Shown: piece after piece, positions 24,729 through 33,424 of the stretch | How the letters are laid out: every line of letters begins with the position of its first letter | Numbering within the stretch: position 1 is the first letter of the stretch | DNA from: RGIG4097 sp964599875 | Lineage (GTDB): Bacteria > Bacillota > Clostridia > Christensenellales > CAG-917 | NCBI GenBank assembly: GCA_964599875.1 | Contig: CAZRHE010000003.1 | Coordinates: 48,729 to 112,728 of the forward strand | Direction: 5' to 3' | DNA: 64,000 nt | Notes under the pieces: generated by a model | Seen by the model: only the letters and a program-made list of their open reading frames with translations | The model's database searches: none | Told to the model about the DNA's origin: nothing | Translations under genes and position numbers: made by a program

Positions 24729-25361
24729 TTACGACGGGAAGAGCGGAAGGTCGAATACGCCTTGGCACGCATTTTGATTGAATTCGGTACATTCGGGGAT
24801 TCTGCAATAGCCGTAAGAGGGGATGAGTAAGTTTACGTCCGCTACGACTTTCAGGATGACCGTCGTGCAAGCGGTTATAGAAAACGTGTTTTCGCTGACG
24901 TACGTACCGCTGGGACTTGCCATGTTGACCGCCGCTACGAGTTCCGCGGGGAAAACGCTACCCGACGGCACACACATAACGACGTCTTCGACGATAGAAA
25001 TGGTTCCCGTTCCGACGCCTGCTACTCCCGATGCGTCCGTGTAGTTGATTTGCACGGGGACGGATACCGTTGCTTGCACCCTCGACAGACCTTGCCTATC
25101 GGCAATGGGAGTGACCGTGAGTGCGGTTATGGTGCCTACGCTCGACGTCGACGAGCCTCCGACGAAAGTAAGAGGCAGGGTGGGATTTGCGGGAGAAAGA
25201 TTGGTGAGAGTCACCGTGGTGGTTTCAAGGGTTTGTTGGGACATACAGGCGTCGAAAACTTTTCGGACTTGAACGCACACTTTTTCAGAGAGTCCGTTCA
25301 TGGGATTTCCGCTTATATTTCCGGGGCATCTGTCCGTGTTTGAATTGTTGCAAAAAGACAT
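24729..25361 (-). CDS. Cysteine-rich spore-coat-like protein
   Basis: A 210-aa protein rich in Thr, Ser and Val with cysteines at both ends (SFCNNSNTDRCPG, VCVQVRKVFDACMSQQ; CTTVILKV, PSYGYCRIPECTEF). The middle is regular beta pattern. The segments KVCVQVRKVFDACM and LLIPSYGYCRIPEC recall cysteine-rich exosporium or coat proteins of Clostridia, but I cannot name a family. AGGAGGT gives a very strong ribosome-binding site. A sigma-K-like promoter 27 nt upstream supports expression in the mother cell late in sporulation. It has its own terminator. Confidence 0.75.
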   Translation of the reverse strand: MSFCNNSNTDRCPGNISGNPMNGLSEKVCVQVRKVFDACMSQQTLETTTVTLTNLSPANPTLPLTFVGGSSTSSVGTITALTVTPIADRQGLSRVQATVSVPVQINYTDASGVAGVGTGTISIVEDVVMCVPSGSVFPAELVAAVNMASPSGTYVSENTFSITACTTVILKVVADVNLLIPSYGYCRIPECTEFNQNACQGVFDLPLFPS

Positions 25362-25387
25362 CTTTTTACCTCCTGATTTGCTTGCTG

Positions 25388-25415
25388 TATCTTATGCGGA
25401 GCGTTTGAAAACGGT
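25388..25415 (-). promoter_or_regulatory. Sigma-K/sigma-E-like promoter of the coat-like gene
   Basis: On the minus strand GCATAAGATA matches the sigma-K -10 consensus gCATAnnnTA, and the AC of the -35 lies exactly 17 nt upstream (complement at 25414-25415). Confidence 0.6.
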
Positions 25416-25466
25416 GAAGAAAAATTTTTTTGGCGGAGAAGGAAAAAATTTTTGAAGAAAAATCGA

Positions 25467-25560
25467 TTTACAAGTAAACTGTTTTCACGAGCAAAAGTTA
25501 CTGAAATCGCGGAAAAAACTGGAAAAAGGTGGATAAAATGCATATGGTTTACAAGTAAAC
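25467..25560. repeat. Two copies of a 12-14 bp palindrome upstream of mraZ
   Basis: TTTACAAGTAAA at 25467-25478 and GTTTACAAGTAAAC at 25547-25560, 80 bp apart, in the 315-nt space between the coat-like gene and mraZ. They may be operator sites; nothing else is seen in this space besides the two promoters. Confidence 0.5.
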
Positions 25561-25617
25561 AACGGTTTTTTTGAGTATATTTGAAAAAATTCACTAAAAA
25601 TTCGTGGTTTTTTTTGG

Positions 25618-25646
25618 TTGACAATGGGCAAATCCCGTGTTACACT
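25618..25646 (+). promoter_or_regulatory. Promoter of the dcw cluster
   Basis: TTGACA at 25618-25623, 17-bp spacer, TACACT at 25641-25646; mraZ starts 30 nt downstream. TGGTT and TGGGC words 10 bp apart span the -35 and resemble the direct TGGGN repeats bound by MraZ elsewhere, a weak match. Confidence 0.8.
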
Positions 25647-25676
25647 AATCACGAAAATAAAAAAATAGGGTAACTT

Positions 25677-26138
25677 ATGCTCAATTTGATGCTCGGCAGC
25701 GTCCGCCGCCAAATGGACGACAAAGACAGATTTAGGATTCCTCCGAAGTTCCGTGCAGTGCTCGGACCGAAGTCCTATATCTTGCCGGGCAGAAAAGTAG
25801 GCGACGGGAAATACTGCTTGTACATAGTTCCCGAAGAGAAGTTCGAAAAAGTGCACGCAACCCTTGACACCGACAGCCTTTACGCCAACGAAAACGAGAT
25901 GGACGCGACGACGCTTATCTACAGCGGACTCGACGATCTCGAAGAAGACGGTCAGGGCAGAGTGAGATTGAACGAAATGCTCGGCAATCTGCTCAACGCA
26001 AAGAAGGACGTCGTGTTCGTCGGCAAGGGACAATATCTCGAAATGTGGGCGGGCGAAGTCTGGGACGAAAGATACAACCTCCTCAACAAAGAGAACGTGG
26101 ATCGCGCACTCGAAAATTTGAAGAATCGCGGAGTGTAA
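25677..26138 (+). CDS. mraZ: Transcriptional regulator MraZ
   Basis: A 153-aa MraZ with two AbrB-like halves. The conserved DDKDRFRIPPKFR (residues 14-26) and the second DGQGRVRLNEMLGNL are visible. MraZ represses its own division and cell-wall cluster in other bacteria. It starts the dcw cluster, with rsmH 1 nt after its stop. Normal length. Confidence 0.96.
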   Translation: MLNLMLGSVRRQMDDKDRFRIPPKFRAVLGPKSYILPGRKVGDGKYCLYIVPEEKFEKVHATLDTDSLYANENEMDATTLIYSGLDDLEEDGQGRVRLNEMLGNLLNAKKDVVFVGKGQYLEMWAGEVWDERYNLLNKENVDRALENLKNRGV

Positions 26139-26139
26139 G

Positions 26140-27075
26140 ATGGAATTCAAGCATATCCCCGTTTTGCTCGACGAATGTATCGAAGGTCTTGAAATAAAAG
26201 AAGACGGCATCTACGTCGACGGCACTTTGGGCGGTGGTGGACATTCCCTCGAAATCGTCAAAAGGCTGAACGAGAACGGAAGGCTCATCGCGATAGACCG
26301 TGACGAAGACGCGCTGTTGGCGGCAGGGGAAAGGCTTCACGCGTACGCGGACAAAATAACGTACGTACACGACGACTTCAAAAACCTTTGTTCCGCACTC
26401 GATCAACTCGGAATCGAGAAAGTGGACGGAATCCTTCTCGACCTCGGAGTCAGTTCTTATCAACTCGACAATGCGGAAAGAGGATTCAGTTATATGAAAG
26501 ACGCTCCGCTCGATATGAGAATGGACAGAACGCAATATCTGACCGCATTCAATATCGTGAACGAATACAGCGTAGGGGAACTCACGAAGATACTTTACGA
26601 TTACGGCGAAGAGAAACTCGCGCCGAGAATCGCCGAAAGAATCGCGCTCGTCAGAGAAAAGGAGACGATATCCACGACTTTGCAACTTGCAAAACTCGTA
26701 GAGGAGTGTTATCCCGCCGCGATAAGATGGAAATTCGGTCATCCCGCAAAACGCACGTTCCAAGCGATTAGAATAGCGGTTAACGGAGAATTGACTGCCC
26801 TCGAAGAAACCGTGAAGAATATGGCTCTTCGACTGAAAAAGGGCGGTAGAATAGCGATAATCACGTTTCACTCCCTTGAAGACAGAATCGTGAAAAACGC
26901 ATTCAAAGAATTGACGCTTACGTGCACTTGTCCTCCCGACTTCCCCGTGTGCGTGTGCGGTAAGAAACAAGAAATAAAGTTGGTGAATAAAAAACCTATA
27001 ATAGCATCGGAGGAAGAAATGAAATCGAACTCTCGCTCCGAAAGCGCAAAATTGAGAATAGCGGAAAGAATATAA
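26140..27075 (+). CDS. rsmH: 16S rRNA m4C1402 methyltransferase RsmH (MraW)
   Basis: A 311-aa SAM-dependent methyltransferase. Motifs: HIPVLLDECIEGL, VDGTLGGGGHSLEIV (SAM site), DGILLDLGVSSYQLDNAERGFS, DMRMDR, and FHSLEDRIVKN. It carries a CTCPPDFPVCVCG cysteine cluster near the C-terminus, common in the family. Second gene of the cluster. Confidence 0.97.
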   Translation: MEFKHIPVLLDECIEGLEIKEDGIYVDGTLGGGGHSLEIVKRLNENGRLIAIDRDEDALLAAGERLHAYADKITYVHDDFKNLCSALDQLGIEKVDGILLDLGVSSYQLDNAERGFSYMKDAPLDMRMDRTQYLTAFNIVNEYSVGELTKILYDYGEEKLAPRIAERIALVREKETISTTLQLAKLVEECYPAAIRWKFGHPAKRTFQAIRIAVNGELTALEETVKNMALRLKKGGRIAIITFHSLEDRIVKNAFKELTLTCTCPPDFPVCVCGKKQEIKLVNKKPIIASEEEMKSNSRSESAKLRIAERI

Positions 27076-27093
27076 AAGGATAAGGAGATTACT

Positions 27094-27837
27094 ATGGCTA
27101 TCACGTTGGACGAATTGCTCGGCATGAATACTTCAAAGAACCAAAACGAGGAAACTATCGACAGATTTCCTTCATACGACGACTACAACTCTAATAGGGG
27201 TCGTAGCGTTCGCGCAAACGACGAAGAACGCCGTTTCAACGGTTATACGGTCGTCCAAAGCGGTTCTCCTCGCTCCGAAGAGAAGATGAGAGCCTACGAA
27301 GCGTCCCGTCCTTACGAAGCGCCCAGAAGCAGCGAATATCAAAACTACGACAGAGGTTTTGAACAAATGCGCCGTAGAAGCGACGCTCCTGTCCGCAACG
27401 GAGCAAGTTACGGATATAGCGACGCTTATGCTCCCGCAGAGAAGAGAGATTCTTTCCACGACTTTGCAAAAAACGACAGCGACAGACCGTCGGATAGAGA
27501 ACTTTACGACAGACTCTCTGCTTCAGGCACTATGGCTCGTCCCGCGGAAGACTACGAAAAAACCAGCACGTTCACTCCTGCAAAGAAGTCCTATAAGAGC
27601 GAAAGTTCCAAAAAGGCGCGTCTTAACACGAAAGCGAAAATTTTGCTCGCAGTGTATTTCGCAGTCATAATTCTCGTAGCGGTGCTCATCATCGTAAACG
27701 CAGGCAATCTTAATAACGGAACTGCCACCACGCCTTCCTCCTCCATAACCGGCGTGGTGTCGGAATCCGCAAGTCATATTTCGGACGCATCCTCAATAAA
27801 CTTTGACTATGGCGCGTCCTTCGATATCATCAAGTAA
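27094..27837 (+). CDS. Single-pass membrane protein at the ftsL position
   Basis: A 247-aa protein. Residues 1-180 are disordered and rich in Arg, Ser, Tyr and Asp (with RPYEAPRSSEY-type stretches); one membrane helix lies at about 186-205 (ILLAVYFAVIILVAVLIIV); about 40 residues lie outside. Location between rsmH and pbpB is that of ftsL, and the inside-to-outside single-pass topology fits, but the outer part is too short for the FtsL coiled coil. It overlaps pbpB by 29 nt. A highly diverged division protein is possible; function unproven. Confidence 0.7.
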   Translation: MAITLDELLGMNTSKNQNEETIDRFPSYDDYNSNRGRSVRANDEERRFNGYTVVQSGSPRSEEKMRAYEASRPYEAPRSSEYQNYDRGFEQMRRRSDAPVRNGASYGYSDAYAPAEKRDSFHDFAKNDSDRPSDRELYDRLSASGTMARPAEDYEKTSTFTPAKKSYKSESSKKARLNTKAKILLAVYFAVIILVAVLIIVNAGNLNNGTATTPSSSITGVVSESASHISDASSINFDYGASFDIIK

Positions 27838-29611
27838 AAACAAACCGCTTTTTCACAATCCGAAAAGAAGACTGTTGGCAACGCTATTGCTGATAGTCTT
27901 TTTGTTTTGCGCGGTTTTTTGCAAACTGATTTTCGTGATGATTGTAAATTCGAAATCTTTGCAAGCAAAAGCGACTAGTCAGTGGCTCAGAAGCGTGCCG
28001 ACCGAGGCGCCGAGAGGGGATATTCTTGATAGAAACGGAGAAATTCTCGCGTCTACCGCAACGAGATACAACGTATACGTGCGACCTAACGCGGTGACGG
28101 ATAAAGAGGGCGTCGCAAAACTTATAAGCGAAGTTTTCGGATACGACTATGACAAAACGCTCGCAAAAATCTCGAAATCCGCATCTGAAATTACGGTTGC
28201 CACAAAGGCAACGAAAGAGGATTTGAACGCCTTGTACGACAGCGGGCTCGGCGGAATTTATTATGCCGAAGACAATTTGAGATATTATCCTTACGGGGAT
28301 TTTATGACGCAGGTTTTGGGTTTCACGGGAGCGGACGGAAACGGACAAACGGGGATAGAATCCTATTACGATAAGTATTTGCGGGGGACGGACGGAAAAA
28401 TCCTTACTCAAACCGACCTCGTCGGAAGAGAACTCGGTGGAGAGGATTATTATCTTCCTTACGTCAGGGGAATGAACGTGAAAACCACTCTTGACGTCAC
28501 AATGCAAAGAATCGTTGAAGGGGCGGTCGAAAAGGCGGTTTCGCTCTACAACCCTAAAAGGGTTGCGTGCATAGTGATGAACTACGAAAACGGCGAAATC
28601 CTATCCCTTGCGGAGTATCCGTCCTTCGATTTGAACGCCGTGCCGCGCGACGACCTCGAAACGTTGTTCGCAAACTCGAAAAGCATGCTCGTATCTTCGG
28701 TGTACGAACCGGGATCGACTTTCAAAATTTTGACTTCCGCCGCCGCTCTCGACTCGGGCGCGATGAATACGTCGAAAAGGTTTTATTGTTCGGGATACAG
28801 AGTGGTTGACGGAAAGAAAATCAAGTGTTGGCGGACGAAAGGGCACGGCTCCATAGACTTTGCGGAGGGAGTGGAGAAGAGTTGTAACTGCGTGTTTATG
28901 GATTGTGCGCTCGCGATGGGGACGGATAAGTTTTATTCCTATCTCACGGCGTTCGGGCTGAAAAGCAAAACGGGAATAGATATGACGGGGGAAACGTCGG
29001 GCATTTTCATATCCGCGGATTCCGTCAAAAACGTGGATCTTGCGAGAATAGGATTCGGACAAGCGGTGGCTGTCACGCCTATCGGAATGATAACGGCGGC
29101 GTCCGCAGTGATGAACGGAGGATATCTCGTGACGCCGCACCTTCTTTCGTCGATTAAGGACGATACTAGCGGAATAAGTACGGACGGAGTTTTCGAGATA
29201 AAAAAGAGCGGAATAATCTCGAAAGAAACTTCGGATACGATGCGGGAACTACTCGAAAGAGTGGTGAGCAAAGGAAGCGGAAAGGGCGCGGGAGTAAACG
29301 GATACAGAATCGCAGGCAAAACGGGGACGGCGCAAAAGTACGAAAACGGAAGTATCGCAAGGGGGAAGTATATATCGTCCTTTCTCGGATTTTCCCTTGA
29401 AGAAAGCGCGCCTTACGGAGTGCTTATGATTGTGGACGAACCGCAAGGCTCGGTCTATTACGGCTCTCTCGTTGCCGCACCTCTCGTGGGGGACGTATTC
29501 GAGGGGATATTCTCCTATCTCGACACGCCGAAGTCTACGAGCGAAGATATTAAGAGCACTTTCAATCCGTCAGACGTAGAAAACTATGCGGATTTCGTGG
29601 AAGAAAATTGA
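27809..29611 (+). CDS. pbpB: Division/sporulation transpeptidase (FtsI/SpoVD-type PBP)
   Basis: A 600-aa class B penicillin-binding protein. One N-terminal membrane helix (about 24-46), dimerisation region RGDILDRNGEILA, transpeptidase motifs EPGSTFK (S-x-x-K), KSCNC (S-x-N) and AGKTGTAQ (K-T-G). There is no C-terminal PASTA domain, and only one FtsI-type gene occurs in the cluster, so it could serve either vegetative division or spore cortex. ATG 27809 is chosen (TTG 27803 also in frame); no Shine-Dalgarno, so translation is probably coupled to the overlapping upstream gene. Confidence 0.94.
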   Translation: MARPSISSSKNKPLFHNPKRRLLATLLLIVFLFCAVFCKLIFVMIVNSKSLQAKATSQWLRSVPTEAPRGDILDRNGEILASTATRYNVYVRPNAVTDKEGVAKLISEVFGYDYDKTLAKISKSASEITVATKATKEDLNALYDSGLGGIYYAEDNLRYYPYGDFMTQVLGFTGADGNGQTGIESYYDKYLRGTDGKILTQTDLVGRELGGEDYYLPYVRGMNVKTTLDVTMQRIVEGAVEKAVSLYNPKRVACIVMNYENGEILSLAEYPSFDLNAVPRDDLETLFANSKSMLVSSVYEPGSTFKILTSAAALDSGAMNTSKRFYCSGYRVVDGKKIKCWRTKGHGSIDFAEGVEKSCNCVFMDCALAMGTDKFYSYLTAFGLKSKTGIDMTGETSGIFISADSVKNVDLARIGFGQAVAVTPIGMITAASAVMNGGYLVTPHLLSSIKDDTSGISTDGVFEIKKSGIISKETSDTMRELLERVVSKGSGKGAGVNGYRIAGKTGTAQKYENGSIARGKYISSFLGFSLEESAPYGVLMIVDEPQGSVYYGSLVAAPLVGDVFEGIFSYLDTPKSTSEDIKSTFNPSDVENYADFVEEN

Positions 29612-29647
29612 AAATATTTTCCGTTTGCGTCTAATTTCGCCCACCCG

Positions 29648-29683
29648 TTGACGAGAGGGACTACACTTATTAAAATAAGTGTA
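29648..29683 (+). promoter_or_regulatory. murE promoter with palindromic operator
   Basis: TTGACG at 29648-29653, 17-bp spacer, TAAAAT at 29671-29676. A perfect palindrome with arms TACACTTATT (29662-29671) and AATAAGTGTA (29674-29683), separated by AA, covers the -10 box, so a dimeric repressor could block this promoter. It lies inside the dcw cluster. Confidence 0.7.
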
Positions 29684-29706
29684 TCAAACCTTCGGAGGAC
29701 GTATAT

Positions 29707-31146
29707 ATGACGCTCGAAAAGTTACTCGAAGGGATAAAAGTTTTAAGCACTAACGAAGACTTGTCAAGGGATATCAAAGATATAAAAATCAATTCCGCAA
29801 AAGTGGAAGACGGGGACGTTTTCGTCGCTATGAAAGGTAGTCGCGACGACGGAAATTCCCACCTTAACGAAATTGAAAAGGATTTCGTGGCGGTCACCGA
29901 AATAAAACCCGAAAGCGGGAAGTACGTAGTGGTCGAAGACGCAAGGATTGCTTATGCGATAATATCTTACAACTACTTTTCAAAACCGCTCGAAGGGATG
30001 AAATTCGTCGCAGTCGTAGGCACAAACGGAAAAACTTCGACGGCACATTATATCAATTCGATACTCGCGCATTGCGGTTTCAAAACCGGACTTATCGGGA
30101 CGGAAGGGCATTATATTCTCGGCGAAAAGGTTTCGTCCTCTTTGACGACGCCCGACCCGTACGAAATGAATTCCTTACTCTTCAAAATGAGGGCAAAGGG
30201 AGTAGAAATCGTGGTGTCCGAAGTCAGCGCGCACGCGATATATCTCAAAAAGACCTACGGACTTAAAGCGGATATCGCCGTGCTTACGAATATAACGCAA
30301 GACCACCTCGATTATTTCAAGGATTATTCTACCTACGAAAAGGTGAAATTGTCTTATTTTTCTCCCGATTTCGTGAAAACAGCGGTCGTAAACGTAGACG
30401 ATAAGGCGGGGAGAAAACTCGTTTCCGAATTGGAAAATTCTAATGAAATCGAACTTGTAACGTATGGACTTAATAACCCCGCGGACTGTTTTGCAATAGA
30501 CGTTGCAGAAAACGTGGACGGCGTCAAATTCGTCGCAAACTTGAACGACGAAATCGTGGACGTGCGCTCGTCGCTGTACGGAGAATTCAACGTATATAAT
30601 CTTCTCGGTGCGATGACGGTTTGCTCCGCGCTCGGCGTGAGTGCGGAAAACCTTGCGACTGCGGTTAGAAAAGTGAGAAACGTCAAGGGCAGATTCAGTG
30701 TTTTACGCTCCGAAAAGGGAAGTATAATTATCGACTATGCGCACACTCCCGACGGACTTGAAAAGTTGCTGACGACGGCAAGGACGATTACGAAATCCAG
30801 ATTGATAACCGTTTTCGGTTGCGGCGGAGAAAGGGATAAAGGAAAGCGCGCGACTATGGCGCAAATTGCGGAGAAATATAGCGATTTCGTTGTTGCGACG
30901 TCGGACAATCCGAGATACGAAAATCCCGATAGCATTTTGTCGGATATAGAGGTCGGATTTCAAAACAAAAATCACAAACTCATAGCGGATAGGACGGAGG
31001 CTATTGCTTATGCAATAGGCGAGATGCTCGAAGGGGACACCGTCGTCATCGCGGGCAAGGGAAACGAAGAGTATTTCGAAATCAAAGGGAGAAAGTTGCC
31101 GTATAGCGATTTCGACGTCGCAAGACGGTTTGGTCAAGCAAGATGA
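29707..31146 (+). CDS. murE: UDP-MurNAc-L-Ala-D-Glu:meso-DAP ligase MurE
   Basis: A 479-aa Mur ligase. P-loop VGTNGKTSTAHYI near 106, TSVKNF-equivalent VSSSLTTPDPYEMN, EVSAHAIYLK, DHLDYF and the meso-diaminopimelate-binding signature TSDNPRYENPD. The carbamylated Lys region is present. It indicates a DAP-type cell wall, in agreement with lysA at 50.8 kb. SD GGAGG 8 nt before the ATG. mraY overlaps by 4 nt; murF, expected here, is missing. Confidence 0.96.
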   Translation: MTLEKLLEGIKVLSTNEDLSRDIKDIKINSAKVEDGDVFVAMKGSRDDGNSHLNEIEKDFVAVTEIKPESGKYVVVEDARIAYAIISYNYFSKPLEGMKFVAVVGTNGKTSTAHYINSILAHCGFKTGLIGTEGHYILGEKVSSSLTTPDPYEMNSLLFKMRAKGVEIVVSEVSAHAIYLKKTYGLKADIAVLTNITQDHLDYFKDYSTYEKVKLSYFSPDFVKTAVVNVDDKAGRKLVSELENSNEIELVTYGLNNPADCFAIDVAENVDGVKFVANLNDEIVDVRSSLYGEFNVYNLLGAMTVCSALGVSAENLATAVRKVRNVKGRFSVLRSEKGSIIIDYAHTPDGLEKLLTTARTITKSRLITVFGCGGERDKGKRATMAQIAEKYSDFVVATSDNPRYENPDSILSDIEVGFQNKNHKLIADRTEAIAYAIGEMLEGDTVVIAGKGNEEYFEIKGRKLPYSDFDVARRFGQAR

Positions 31147-32129
31147 CTCCCGTACAAAAACTCGCGCTTTATTTTGCAGGGGCGGCGATAATTTCACTCG
31201 TCGTCGCTCCGCCCGTCGTGAAAGCGCTTAGAAGAGGAAAGGCGGGGCAAAACATTTTGGGCTACGTCGAGCAACACGCGTATAAAGCGGGCACTCCGAC
31301 TATGGGCGGAGTGATTTTCATCTTGCCCGTCGTGATATTTTCACTTATCGACCGCAGTCCGTTTGCGCTGGTTGCGATGAGTATGGTGGTCGGATTCGGT
31401 GCGATAGGTTTTCTCGACGACTTCATCAAAATACGTTTCAATCGAAATCTCGGACTGAAAGCGTATCAAAAAATCATAGGTCAAGTGGGACTATCCGTCA
31501 TAGTCGGCGTTTTCGCGTACAAGTCGCACCTCATAGGCGGAGAAGTCAATATTCCTTATCTCGGCACCATTGATTTGAAATGGGGGATAATCCCTTTCGT
31601 CGCTTTCGTCTATATAGCGACGACGAATTCCGTGAATTTGACGGACGGGGTGGACGGACTTGCGGCGACGACTTGCATAGGATATTTCATTTCGCTTGCG
31701 GTGGTTTTGTTTTTCCAATTCGAAAAAGCGGAGGGGGAATATGCGGACAACTTGTTTTCTCTCGTCGCGCTGTCCCTTGTGATTTCGGGCGGACTCGTCG
31801 CGTATCTCGTATTCAACTCTTCGCCCGCAAAGGTGTTTATGGGGGATACGGGGTCGCTTGCACTCGGCGGAGCGGTCGCGTCCGTCGCGGTATTTTCGAA
31901 AAATCCGATTTTTATTCTCACTTCAGGCATAATGTTCGTATGGTCGAGCATAAGTGTTATCGTGCAAGTTATTTCGTTCAAGACGAGAGGGAAGAGAGTT
32001 TTCAAAATGTCCCCCTTTCATCACCACCTCGAAAAGTGCGGAATGAGCGAATCGAGAATTTGCGCGATATATCTCGTCGCCACTCTCATCGGCGGAGCGG
32101 TGACACTCGTGCTTGGGGAGGGAATATGA
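31143..32129 (+). CDS. mraY: Phospho-MurNAc-pentapeptide transferase MraY
   Basis: A 328-aa polytopic membrane enzyme that makes lipid I. Conserved cytoplasmic loops: KAGTPTMGG, FLDDFIKI (DD pair), NSVNLTDGVDGLA, FMGDTGSLALGG and PFHHHLE. About ten membrane helices. Overlaps murE and murD by 4 nt each. Confidence 0.97.
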   Translation: MTPVQKLALYFAGAAIISLVVAPPVVKALRRGKAGQNILGYVEQHAYKAGTPTMGGVIFILPVVIFSLIDRSPFALVAMSMVVGFGAIGFLDDFIKIRFNRNLGLKAYQKIIGQVGLSVIVGVFAYKSHLIGGEVNIPYLGTIDLKWGIIPFVAFVYIATTNSVNLTDGVDGLAATTCIGYFISLAVVLFFQFEKAEGEYADNLFSLVALSLVISGGLVAYLVFNSSPAKVFMGDTGSLALGGAVASVAVFSKNPIFILTSGIMFVWSSISVIVQVISFKTRGKRVFKMSPFHHHLEKCGMSESRICAIYLVATLIGGAVTLVLGEGI

Positions 32130-33424
32130 ATTTACTCGGCAAAAACGTTGTGATTTACGGCGGAGGATTGAGCGGAATAGCCGCATACGATCTTGTGAAA
32201 TCCAAAGGCGGACGATGCATAGTCTACGACGACAATCCGACGGTCGCGCACGCGACTACGTCTACGGGCGTATTTTCAAACGCGGACGTAATCGTGTTAA
32301 GCCCAGGCGTGGACAGCGGAAAGGATTTTATTTTGGACGCTAAACTCGAAGGGAAAACCGTAGTCGGAGAACTCGAACTTGCCTCTGAATTTTGCAAGGC
32401 GGAGCAAATTGCGGTTACGGGCACGAACGGCAAAACCACGACCGTAAATTTAATCAACCATATCTTGCGATATGCAGGGCAGTCTTCGAGAGTGGCGGGG
32501 AATATAGGAGTAGCGTTTTCTTCTATATGCGACAGTTTCGATTCTCTCGAAACGGTGGTCGTAGAGGCGTCGAGTTTTCAACTCGAAAGCACGGTCAGAT
32601 TCGCGCCCGATATAGCGGTTATTTTGAATATCAAACCCGACCATCTCGATAGGCATAAAACTTTTGAAAGATACGTCGCGGCAAAATCGAATATCTTTTT
32701 AAGACAAAGCGAATGCGATAAAGTCGTCTACAACGCAGACGACGAAGAAATCCTTTCTCTCGTCCCGTATATGAATGCGGAAAAGATACCTTTCAGCACG
32801 ACGCATCCCGTAGACGGCGCGTATTTGTCGTCGGGATTCGTGTGTTACAAGGGATTGCCTATCGTGGAAGTAGGAGAGGTCGACGCAAGCGGACGAGAAA
32901 TCGAAAACGTCCTTGCCGCAACCGCCGTCGCTACGTCGAAAGGAATAAGCGCGTACACGGTCGCATCCGCCTTGTCGTCCTATCGTCGTCCCCGTTTCAG
33001 ACGAGAAAAGGTGGGGGAAATCGACGGAATTTCCATATTCGACGACAGCAAGGCGACGAATATATCCGCAACGAAATCCGCAATAGAAAGTTTGGACGGA
33101 AAGGGAATCGTCATACTCGGCGGAGAGATAGGGAAGGAAAATTTCGACGAACTATTTTCTACGTCCTACGAGAATATGGCGGGGGTCGTCGTCCTGGGTG
33201 ATAACGCGGATATAATTCTTGCAAGTGCGGAAAAGTATGGATACGAAAATCGCGTGGTCGCTTGCGATTTGGAAGAAGCGGTCGAATGCGGTCTAACTAT
33301 GGCGAAAGAGAATGGGGCTAAAAATTTATTGTTCTCTCCCGCAAGCAAAAGTTTCGACAGATACAAAAACTTCGAAGAGCGCGGGAAAGCGTTCGATTCA
33401 GTCGTCGGCAAGTTGAATGAATAA
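32126..33424 (+). CDS. murD: UDP-MurNAc-L-alanine:D-glutamate ligase MurD
   Basis: A 432-aa Mur ligase from ATG 32126 (GGGGAGGG just upstream). A frame open back to 31580 is only antisense-free overlap with mraY and is rejected. Rossmann start VVIYGGGLSGIAAYDL, P-loop VTGTNGKTTTVNL, EASSFQLES, NIKPDHLDRH and the family motif FDDSKATN. It overlaps ftsW by 8 nt. Confidence 0.96.
   Translation: MNLLGKNVVIYGGGLSGIAAYDLVKSKGGRCIVYDDNPTVAHATTSTGVFSNADVIVLSPGVDSGKDFILDAKLEGKTVVGELELASEFCKAEQIAVTGTNGKTTTVNLINHILRYAGQSSRVAGNIGVAFSSICDSFDSLETVVVEASSFQLESTVRFAPDIAVILNIKPDHLDRHKTFERYVAAKSNIFLRQSECDKVVYNADDEEILSLVPYMNAEKIPFSTTHPVDGAYLSSGFVCYKGLPIVEVGEVDASGREIENVLAATAVATSKGISAYTVASALSSYRRPRFRREKVGEIDGISIFDDSKATNISATKSAIESLDGKGIVILGGEIGKENFDELFSTSYENMAGVVVLGDNADIILASAEKYGYENRVVACDLEEAVECGLTMAKENGAKNLLFSPASKSFDRYKNFEERGKAFDSVVGKLNE

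Noticed and set aside
31580..32125. Upstream extension of the murD frame
   Set aside because: Overlaps mraY out of frame; murD has a good start with Shine-Dalgarno at 32126.
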